From Cycloclasticus sp. (GTDB taxonomy: Bacteria; Pseudomonadota; Gammaproteobacteria; Methylococcales; Cycloclasticaceae): a stretch of DNA of 12,595 nt. Position numbers and translations under genes: made by a program. Shown here one piece after another: positions 6,296 to 12,595 of the stretch. The number at the start of each line of letters is the position of its first letter. The stretch's first letter is position 1. The DNA lies in assembly GCA_012960055.1 (NCBI GenBank), contig DUCA01000182.1, positions 936 to 13,530 of the forward strand. The letters are read 5' to 3'. The notes under the pieces were generated by a model. The model saw only the letters and a program-made list of their open reading frames with translations. It ran no database searches and was not told the DNA's origin.

Positions 6296-7191
6296 TATTG
6301 GATAACACTACCGACACGGCTATTATTTGTAATGCCCAGTTGTTGAGTAATGTAATGACCAGCGGCGGCGAGTTTTTCAAGGTTAATGCCGGTTTCAATA
6401 CCCATACCCTGCAGCATGTACACCACGTCTTCGGTTGAAACATTGCCTGATGCGCCTTTGGCATAAGGGCAGCCGCCTAATCCAGCGACAGACGCATCAA
6501 TACTGGCGATACCGTATTCTAGGCAAGCCAGTAAATTTGCTAAGGCTTGTCCGCGTGTGTCATGGAAATGTAAGCCTATTTTGTCAGCTGAAATTTTGCT
6601 AAGAACGGTATCGAGCATCGCTTTAGCTTTTAGGGGTGTGCCGATACCAATGGTGTCACCCAATGAGACTTCGTAACAACCTAAGTCAATTAACGCTTGG
6701 CTCACGTCGGCCACTTTTTCAGCGGCGATATCACCATCATAAGGGCAACCCAACACGCAAGACACATAACCGCGAACACGAACGTTTTGTTCAATAGCAG
6801 GGCGCATTAGCTCTTCAATACGTTTTAACGATTCATCGATAGAGCAATTGGTATTTTTTTGGGTGAAGCTTTCTGATGCGGCTGAGAAAACGGCAATTTC
6901 GTTAACGCCACAATCTAGTGCGCGTCCCACGCCTTTTAGATTAGGTGTTAAGACGGCGTAATTGATGCCGTTATTTAAGTCTAGTTGAGCAAGCACATCG
7001 GCTGCATCGGCCATTTGCGGCACCCATTTTGGGCTGACAAAGCTGGCGACTTCAATGTTGTTAACACCCGCTTGTTGTAGCCGGTTGATAAGCCCGACTT
7101 TATCCGCTGTGGATACGTTTTGTTTGATGTTTTGTAAACCATCACGAGGCGACACATCAACAATGCGGATAGATTCTGGATACGCTGTCAC
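6295..7191 (-). CDS. liuE: Hydroxymethylglutaryl-CoA lyase
   Basis: This enzyme cleaves HMG-CoA to acetyl-CoA and acetoacetate, the last carbon-splitting step of leucine degradation. It has 298 residues, normal for the bacterial enzyme, and a single TIM barrel of the HMGL-like family. Visible motifs are VSPRDGLQN (13-21) with the substrate/metal residues Arg16 and Asp17, GYVSCVLGCPYDGD (141-154), metal-binding HFHDTRGQ (208-215), and the signature GCPYAKGASGNVSTED (240-255) holding the loop Cys241 and Asn250. The start is GTG, three bases after the stop of the upstream carboxylase gene. It fits because family proteins begin about ten residues before the RDGLQ motif. The stop overlaps the next gene's GTG by one base. 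Confidence 0.96.
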   Translation of the reverse strand: MTAYPESIRIVDVSPRDGLQNIKQNVSTADKVGLINRLQQAGVNNIEVASFVSPKWVPQMADAADVLAQLDLNNGINYAVLTPNLKGVGRALDCGVNEIAVFSAASESFTQKNTNCSIDESLKRIEELMRPAIEQNVRVRGYVSCVLGCPYDGDIAAEKVADVSQALIDLGCYEVSLGDTIGIGTPLKAKAMLDTVLSKISADKIGLHFHDTRGQALANLLACLEYGIASIDASVAGLGGCPYAKGASGNVSTEDVVYMLQGMGIETGINLEKLAAAGHYITQQLGITNNSRVGSVIQ

Positions 7192-7194
7192 GGT

Positions 7195-9198
7195 TTACTC
7201 TGGCTCCATAAAGGTGATTAAGGTTGCGTCAGCTTCGACAAAGGCATCTTGGACATGGAATACATCTTTAATAACACCATTGAAAGGGGCAGTGAGCGTG
7301 TGTTCCATTTTCATGGCTTCAAGGATTGCCAAGGGTTGGTTTTCACTAACTGATTCACCTTGTTTAACAAAGACTTTTAGCAACTTTCCAGGCATGGGCG
7401 CAATGATACTACTCGCCATTCCTGAGCTAGATAGGTGGGGTTCAAACGGATTAATAACCGTTAGTGGGTACCAGCGATTTTTCCAAGAGATGATAAGTTC
7501 ATCGCCGTGTTTGAGGATATTAAATCGTTGCCAGCTATTATTTATTTGTAAGCGAATCGCTGAGCCATTGGATTCGTCTAATAGCACTTCTAGGTCATTG
7601 TCTAAGTGGAAAATAAAATGACTTTCGTGCTCAGTGACGACGATTTCAATGTCGTCACCGTCGTTATATTTGAAGTATAGATTGCGTTCACTTTGGCCAT
7701 TAAGGCGCCAGCCTGTGGTATCAAACCACGGCGAATTAACCTCAGAAGATTGTGCGGCCATGTCAGAGACTGACTTTTGCTCATCCAACAGAAGGCGAAC
7801 ACTGGCCGCAAGCAACACAGCTTGTGGTAATTCGACTTCGCTGTTTGCAAGCAAGCTATCGAGCTTTGCATCAATATATTGCGTATCGATATTATTGTTG
7901 ATGAAATCAGGGTGGTTTGCCAAGGTTTCAAGAAAAGCAATGTTGTTTTCAACACCCATAATGCCGCTTTCGCCCAAAGCTTGAACCAAGCGGGTTCGAG
8001 CGACTTCTCGGTTTTCTCCCCAAACAACGAGCTTTGCAATCATCGGATCGTAAAAAATGCTGATGGTATCGCCTTGGCTTACGCCTGTTTCAACTCGGCA
8101 ATGCTCATTCGCTTCAGGGAAAACAAGGTGCTGTAACTTGCCGGTAGAAGGCAAGAACAAGTTATTTGGGTTTTCGGCGTATAAACGTGTTTCAAACGAA
8201 TGCCCAGTGCTGGTAATTTGCTCTTGAGTAAGTGGTAGCGGTTCGCCTGCTGCCACGCGTAATTGCCATTCAACGAGATCTTGTCCAGTCACCATTTCAG
8301 TAACAGGGTGTTCTACTTGAAGGCGTGTATTCATTTCCATGAAGTAGAAAGAGCGGTCTTCGCCAACAATAAATTCAATAGTGCCTGCGCCTTCATACTG
8401 AATGGCGCGCGCGGCGTTCACTGCAGCAACGCCCATTGCTTGGCGAGTTTTTTCATCTAAGAAGGGTGATGGCGTTTCTTCAATAATTTTTTGGTGGCGC
8501 CGCTGCAAAGAACATTCACGTTCGTGCAAATGTACGTAGTTGTCGTGCGTGTCGCCAAACACTTGAAATTCAATGTGGCGTGGTTTGCCAATGTAACGTT
8601 CGAGTAATACACGGTCATCGCCAAACGCATTGAGTGCTTCGCGCATCACAGCATCCAAAAGATCGTTAAACTCTTCAGCGGAATGCACCACGCGCATGCC
8701 TTTGCCGCCCCCACCGGATACGGCTTTAATTAATAAGGGGTAGCCCACCTTCTCGGCTTCATGCTTAAGGTGCTCGGCGCCTTGTTCTTTGCCGTGATAA
8801 CCGGGCACAACGGGCACATTGGCTACTTCCATTAATGATTTAGCGGCATCTTTAGCGCCCATTTTTTCAATCGAGTCAGCAGAGGGGCCAATGAATGTAA
8901 TGTCCGCCGCGGGGCAGGCGCGTGCAAAGTCACTGTTCTCAGATAAAAAGCCGTAGGCAGGGTGAATGGCTTCAGCACCAATACGCTGTGCTAACTCGAT
9001 GAGCGTGTCTGCTTTTAAGTAGGACTCATCAGGGCGAGAACCACCAATATAATAGGCTTCGTCAGCGAGTTTTACATGTCGCGCATGACGATCAGCATCG
9101 GAATAAACCGCAACACTGATAATGCCCATTTTCTTTAGGGTTGAAATCACACGACAAGCGATTTCACCACGATTTGCTATCAATACTTTTTTAAACAT
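7195..9198 (-). CDS. liuD: Methylcrotonyl-CoA carboxylase, biotin-containing (alpha) subunit
   Basis: This subunit carboxylates its own biotin with ATP and bicarbonate and hands the carboxyl to the beta subunit, which makes 3-methylglutaconyl-CoA. It has 667 residues, as expected. The biotin carboxylase domain fills about 1-450: FKKVLIANRGEIACR at the start, ATP-grasp glycine loop SGGGGKGM (161-168), HERECSLQRRHQK (225-237) and MNTRLQVEHPVTE (289-301). A linking BT-type region covers about 480-585. The biotinyl carrier domain (about 597-665) has EAMKM with biotinylated Lys630. Together with the neighbouring beta subunit, ivd and HMG-CoA lyase genes this points to methylcrotonyl-CoA rather than propionyl-, acetyl- or geranyl-CoA as substrate. 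An AGG eight bases before the ATG overlaps the stop codon of the beta-subunit gene. Confidence 0.95.
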   Translation of the reverse strand: MFKKVLIANRGEIACRVISTLKKMGIISVAVYSDADRHARHVKLADEAYYIGGSRPDESYLKADTLIELAQRIGAEAIHPAYGFLSENSDFARACPAADITFIGPSADSIEKMGAKDAAKSLMEVANVPVVPGYHGKEQGAEHLKHEAEKVGYPLLIKAVSGGGGKGMRVVHSAEEFNDLLDAVMREALNAFGDDRVLLERYIGKPRHIEFQVFGDTHDNYVHLHERECSLQRRHQKIIEETPSPFLDEKTRQAMGVAAVNAARAIQYEGAGTIEFIVGEDRSFYFMEMNTRLQVEHPVTEMVTGQDLVEWQLRVAAGEPLPLTQEQITSTGHSFETRLYAENPNNLFLPSTGKLQHLVFPEANEHCRVETGVSQGDTISIFYDPMIAKLVVWGENREVARTRLVQALGESGIMGVENNIAFLETLANHPDFINNNIDTQYIDAKLDSLLANSEVELPQAVLLAASVRLLLDEQKSVSDMAAQSSEVNSPWFDTTGWRLNGQSERNLYFKYNDGDDIEIVVTEHESHFIFHLDNDLEVLLDESNGSAIRLQINNSWQRFNILKHGDELIISWKNRWYPLTVINPFEPHLSSSGMASSIIAPMPGKLLKVFVKQGESVSENQPLAILEAMKMEHTLTAPFNGVIKDVFHVQDAFVEADATLITFMEPE

Positions 9199-9207
9199 AT
9201 TCTTAAC

Positions 9208-10815
9208 CTACATCCTAAAGATGCCGTAGTTTGTTTTTTCAATCGGCGCATTCATGGACGCAGCAATTGCTAAGCCCAACACTTTACGTGTGTCGCGCGG
9301 GTCAATAATGCCATCATCCCAAAGTCGTGCAGTGGCGAAGTAGGGGTTGCCGTTCTTTTCATATTCTTGACGAATAGGCTGTTTGAAGGCTTCTTCATCT
9401 TCGCTAGACCAGTCCTCACCTTTGCGATCAAAATTATCACGTTTGACCGTCGCTAATACAGAGGCCGCTTGCTCACCACCCATAACCGATATACGCGAAT
9501 TTGGCCAAGTCCATACCATGCGAGCACCAAAGGCACGGCCACACATGCCGTAGTTACCAGCGCCATATGAGCCACCAACAATAACAGTGAATTTAGGCAC
9601 GCTAGCGCAGGACACGGCAGTCACCATTTTCGCGCCATTTTTAGCGATACCTTCGTGCTCGTATTTTTTGCCGACCATGAACCCAGTAATGTTTTGCAAG
9701 AAAATCAGTGGGATTTTGCGTTGGTTACACAGCTCAATAAAGTGCGCGCCTTTAAGCGCCGATTCTGAAAACAAGATGCCATTATTAGCAATAATACCCA
9801 CAGGGTAGCCGTGTAAATGCGCAAACCCGCAGACTAATGTGCTGCCGTATAACGGTTTAAATTCATGAAACTCGGAGCCGTCAACCAAACGCGAAATCAC
9901 TTCACGAATATCAAACGGTTGTTTAGCGTCTTTAGGGATAATGCCGAGTAGGTCCGACGATGGGTAAAGCGGCTCCTTTGTTTCGCGCACTTTTACAGGT
10001 AAGTCTTTTTTACGATTCAGGTGCAACACAATATCGCGAGCAATGGATAATGCATGACTATCGTCTTCGGCTAAATGATCAGTAACGCCTGATTGCTTAC
10101 AATGCACTTCTGCGCCACCTAATTCTTCGGCACTGACTTCTTCGCCTGTTGCTGCTTTTACTAACGGTGGGCCTGCTAAAAAAACGGTAGCTTGTTGTTT
10201 TACGATAATCGACTCATCACACATGGCGGGCACATAGGCGCCACCAGCCGTACAAGAACCCATGACGACAGCGATTTGCGGAATGCCCATCGCCGACATA
10301 TTGGCTTGGTTGAAGAATATTCTGCCAAAGTGTTCTTTGTCTGCGAATATCTCATGCTGTAAAGGTAAGTATGCGCCTCCTGAATCAACTAAATAGATAC
10401 ATGGCAAACGGTTTTCACGGGCAATTTCTTGTGCGCGGAGGTGCTTTTTTACAGTAAGTGGGTAATACGTACCGCCCTTAACGGTAGCATCGTTAGCCAC
10501 AACCATCACTTCAGTATCATGAACACGGCCAATACCGGTGATAATGCCAGCGGCTGGTGCATCGTCGTCGTACATACCAAATGCCGCTAATTGTGACAGT
10601 TCTAAAAACGGGCTGCCAGGGTCAAGTAACGCTTTGACCCGGTCTCTGGGCAATAACTTATCTCTAGCAATGTGCTTGGCTCGAGCACGCTCGCTACCAC
10701 CTAGTGAAGCCGTCTGTATCCGTTGCTTCATTTCACTGACTAACGATGTCATTTGCTCGACGTTGTCTTTAAAGTAAGCCGATGCTGTTTCTATTTTTGA
10801 GGGGATATGTCGCAT
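9208..10815 (-). CDS. liuB: Methylcrotonyl-CoA carboxylase, carboxyltransferase (beta) subunit
   Basis: This subunit transfers carboxyl from biotin to 3-methylcrotonyl-CoA. It has 535 residues, the usual size, with two crotonase-fold halves. Oxyanion-hole loops are visible as GSCTAGGAY (186-194) and GGSYGAGNYGM (414-424). VDSGGAYLPLQ (143-153), NNGILFSESALKGAHFI (344-360) and MVWTWPNSRISVMGGEQAA (433-451) are typical of the methylcrotonyl-CoA/geranyl-CoA carboxylase beta family. The ATG lies 17 bases after the thiolase stop behind a weak AGAAG element. The alpha-subunit gene follows after only nine bases. In the Pseudomonas liu arrangement a methylglutaconyl-CoA hydratase gene (liuC) lies at this junction, and it is missing here. 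Confidence 0.96.
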   Translation of the reverse strand: MRHIPSKIETASAYFKDNVEQMTSLVSEMKQRIQTASLGGSERARAKHIARDKLLPRDRVKALLDPGSPFLELSQLAAFGMYDDDAPAAGIITGIGRVHDTEVMVVANDATVKGGTYYPLTVKKHLRAQEIARENRLPCIYLVDSGGAYLPLQHEIFADKEHFGRIFFNQANMSAMGIPQIAVVMGSCTAGGAYVPAMCDESIIVKQQATVFLAGPPLVKAATGEEVSAEELGGAEVHCKQSGVTDHLAEDDSHALSIARDIVLHLNRKKDLPVKVRETKEPLYPSSDLLGIIPKDAKQPFDIREVISRLVDGSEFHEFKPLYGSTLVCGFAHLHGYPVGIIANNGILFSESALKGAHFIELCNQRKIPLIFLQNITGFMVGKKYEHEGIAKNGAKMVTAVSCASVPKFTVIVGGSYGAGNYGMCGRAFGARMVWTWPNSRISVMGGEQAASVLATVKRDNFDRKGEDWSSEDEEAFKQPIRQEYEKNGNPYFATARLWDDGIIDPRDTRKVLGLAIAASMNAPIEKTNYGIFRM

Positions 10816-10832
10816 AAGTATTTTGTTTTCTT

Positions 10833-12014
10833 CTAAATTATTTCAATGGCGATGGCAGTTGCTTCGCCGCCGCCAATGCAAAGTGCAGCAATGCCTTTAC
10901 TAAGACCACTGTTTTTTAATGCATGAACGAGTGTGACGATAATACGCGCACCCGATGCGCCAATAGGGTGGCCTAAAGCACAGGCGCCGCCGTTTACATT
11001 AACTTTGTTGGGGTCTAAATTTAGCTCTTTAATAGCGGCCATAGTGACCACGGCAAACGCTTCATTTATTTCAAACAAATCAACATCAGCCAGTTGCCAA
11101 TCACATTTTTTAAGGAGCTTTTCAATGGCATAAATGGGCGCGGTGATAAACCAATCTGGGTCATTCGCATAGGTTGTCTGCGCAGTAATGTTAGCCAATG
11201 GTTTTAATCTCTGCTTGTTAGCGTCATCGGCATTCATTAAAACTAAAGCGGCAGCGCCATCGGATATTGAAGAGGAATTAGCAGCGGTAACCGTACCATC
11301 TTTTTTGAAAGCAGGGCGTAGGCTCCTTATTTTATCCAAAACGGCATTACCCGGCTGCTCGTCCACAGCAAACGTTGCTTCACCTTTTCGAGACTTAACT
11401 GTGACGGGAGTTATTTCGTTATCAAAAGCGCCTGACTGAATTGCCTGACCCGCGCGTTGTAGTGATGCAATAGCAAAGTCATCTTGTTGCTCACGGGTAA
11501 AGTCGAATTTCTCAGCACACATTTCTGCAAAGCTGCCCATCAGTTTGCCGTGCTTTACGTCCTTTAAGCCATCACAAAACATATGGTCTAGCATCTCACC
11601 ATTGCCCATTTTTTGTCCACCGCGCGCTTTAGTCAGTAAATAGGGTGCGTTTGTCATTGATTCCATACCACCGGAAATCACGCAGCTAGACTCGCCCGAC
11701 ATGATTTCGTTATAACCATACATCACCGTTTGCATGCCAGAACCACACATTTTGTTGACGGTATTACACGGAGTAGATAGTGAAAGCCCACCTTTTAAAG
11801 CGGCTTGTCGTGCAGGCGCTTGCCCTTGACCCGCTGACAGTACGCAGCCCATATGTACGCTGTCAATTGCTTCGGCTGTCAACATAGCTGCATCCAAAGC
11901 AGAGCGTATCGCGTAAGCGCCTAAATCAGATGCACTTAAAGAAGAAAATTGCCCCTGAAAAGAACCTTGAGGCGTGCGTTTAGCAGCCACAATAACAACA
12001 GACGTTGAACTCAT
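10833..12014 (-). CDS. Acetyl-CoA C-acetyltransferase (biosynthetic/degradative thiolase)
   Basis: This thiolase interconverts acetoacetyl-CoA plus CoA and two acetyl-CoA. It has 393 residues, standard for tetrameric thiolases. The nucleophile is Cys90 (NKMCGSGMQ). The other catalytic elements are NEAF (317-320), His349 in CALGHPIGASGAR, and the second cysteine Cys379 in CIGGGEA. GGMESMTNAPYLL (115-127) is the usual loop. The gene lies between isovaleryl-CoA dehydrogenase (12-base gap) and the carboxylase beta gene, inside the leucine operon. It would therefore split the acetoacetyl-CoA formed by acetoacetyl-CoA synthetase. The classic liu operon lacks a thiolase at this position. A broader beta-ketothiolase range cannot be excluded from sequence. 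No strong ribosome binding site is seen before the ATG. Confidence 0.93.
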   Translation of the reverse strand: MSSTSVVIVAAKRTPQGSFQGQFSSLSASDLGAYAIRSALDAAMLTAEAIDSVHMGCVLSAGQGQAPARQAALKGGLSLSTPCNTVNKMCGSGMQTVMYGYNEIMSGESSCVISGGMESMTNAPYLLTKARGGQKMGNGEMLDHMFCDGLKDVKHGKLMGSFAEMCAEKFDFTREQQDDFAIASLQRAGQAIQSGAFDNEITPVTVKSRKGEATFAVDEQPGNAVLDKIRSLRPAFKKDGTVTAANSSSISDGAAALVLMNADDANKQRLKPLANITAQTTYANDPDWFITAPIYAIEKLLKKCDWQLADVDLFEINEAFAVVTMAAIKELNLDPNKVNVNGGACALGHPIGASGARIIVTLVHALKNSGLSKGIAALCIGGGEATAIAIEII

Positions 12015-12026
12015 TTTATAAGGCCG

Positions 12027-12595
12027 TTATTTCGTGTCTTCAAAAAGCTCTCGGCCAATTAGCATGCGGCGAATTTCATTCGTTCCCGCACCAATGTCGT
12101 AAAGTTTGGCATCACGCAATAAACGTCCGGTAGGGAACTCATTGATGTAACCATTACCGCCCAATGTTTGAATTGCTTCTAACGCTACTTTGACGGCATT
12201 TTCGGAGGTAAATAACAGCAAACCAGCGGCATCTTTTCTTGAATCATTGCCTTTGTCGTATTGTTCAGCAACGCGGTAAGCAAACGCACGACTTGATTGC
12301 AGTGCGACGTACATATCAGCCATTTTGCCTTGCATTAATTCGAACATGCCGATGGGTTTGCCGAACTGTTTGCGTTCGTGAATGTACGGTAAACAAATGT
12401 CCATTGCCGCTTGCATAATGCCGATAGGACCGCCCGATAACACCATGCGTTCTGTGTTGAGGCCGCTCATTAATACTTTAACGCCTTCGTTAACTTCGCC
12501 AAGTACGTTTTCTTCTGGAATCTCACAATCTTCAAACACCAATTCACAGGTGTTTGAGCCACGCATACCTAATTTATCTAGCTTCTGAGCGGTGC
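12027..12595 (-). CDS. liuA: Isovaleryl-CoA dehydrogenase, C-terminal part (cut by window edge)
   Basis: This FAD enzyme oxidises isovaleryl-CoA to 3-methylcrotonyl-CoA and passes electrons to electron-transfer flavoprotein. Only about the last 189 residues are present. The frame stays open to the window edge (TAQKLDKLG before MRGSNTCELVFED), so the true start is outside. The catalytic base fits the isovaleryl type: a Glu in NTERMVL (codon 12450-12452), while the position used by medium-chain enzymes is Ala (DIGAGTNE). QTLGGNGYI and GRLLRDAKLYDIGAGT are typical acyl-CoA dehydrogenase C-terminal motifs. This is probably the first or near-first gene of the operon. A LiuR-type regulator could lie upstream, outside the window. 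Confidence 0.95.
   Translation of the reverse strand, partial: TAQKLDKLGMRGSNTCELVFEDCEIPEENVLGEVNEGVKVLMSGLNTERMVLSGGPIGIMQAAMDICLPYIHERKQFGKPIGMFELMQGKMADMYVALQSSRAFAYRVAEQYDKGNDSRKDAAGLLLFTSENAVKVALEAIQTLGGNGYINEFPTGRLLRDAKLYDIGAGTNEIRRMLIGRELFEDTK

Noticed and set aside
6133..6438. Plus-strand open frame across the BtrH-like/HMG-CoA lyase junction
   Set aside because: It is antisense to the conserved starts and ends of both genes, with no domain and no ribosome binding site.
7055..7621. 188-residue plus-strand open frame opposite the carboxylase alpha and HMG-CoA lyase genes
   Set aside because: It spans the ends of two well-supported minus-strand genes, has no recognisable motif and reads as low-complexity Ser/Thr/Leu-rich antisense of coding sequence.

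Overview
The window comes from a bacterium, most likely a marine-type gammaproteobacterium with moderate GC content. This is inferred from the UmuDC pair, the leucine/isovalerate gene set and the style of the proteins. The exact genus cannot be fixed from sequence alone. Two unrelated blocks face each other across a bidirectional terminator at 2242-2270.

Left block (1-2240, plus strand). A non-coding leader of about 345 bases contains two back-to-back copies of a 125-base unit (about 46-170 and 171-295). Each copy carries two inverted repeats, and one of these is built from a head-to-head pair of DnaA-box-like 9-mers. It is followed by a umuD-type autoproteolytic SOS protein with a long N-terminal arm and by umuC, the catalytic subunit of DNA polymerase V.

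Right block (2297-12595, minus strand; transcription runs from the right edge leftward). This is a tightly packed leucine/isovalerate catabolic operon. In transcription order it encodes isovaleryl-CoA dehydrogenase (5' end cut by the window), acetyl-CoA acetyltransferase, the methylcrotonyl-CoA carboxylase carboxyltransferase subunit, the biotin-carrying subunit, HMG-CoA lyase, a BtrH-like putative acyltransferase and acetoacetyl-CoA synthetase. Gaps between these genes are 17 bases or less, with one 1-base overlap. After an 86-base gap comes a hydratase-aldolase of the NahE/PhdJ type with its own clear ribosome binding site.

Together the enzymes would take isovaleryl-CoA to 3-methylcrotonyl-CoA, then 3-methylglutaconyl-CoA, then (after a hydration not encoded here) HMG-CoA, acetyl-CoA and acetoacetate. 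Acetoacetate would be re-activated by acetoacetyl-CoA synthetase and split by the thiolase. Two points stand out. The methylglutaconyl-CoA hydratase (liuC) that usually sits between the two carboxylase genes is absent. A BtrH-family protein, related to the butirosin side-chain acyltransferase, is translationally coupled to HMG-CoA lyase and followed four bases later by acetoacetyl-CoA synthetase; its job there is unknown. No tRNA, rRNA, CRISPR array or insertion sequence was seen.
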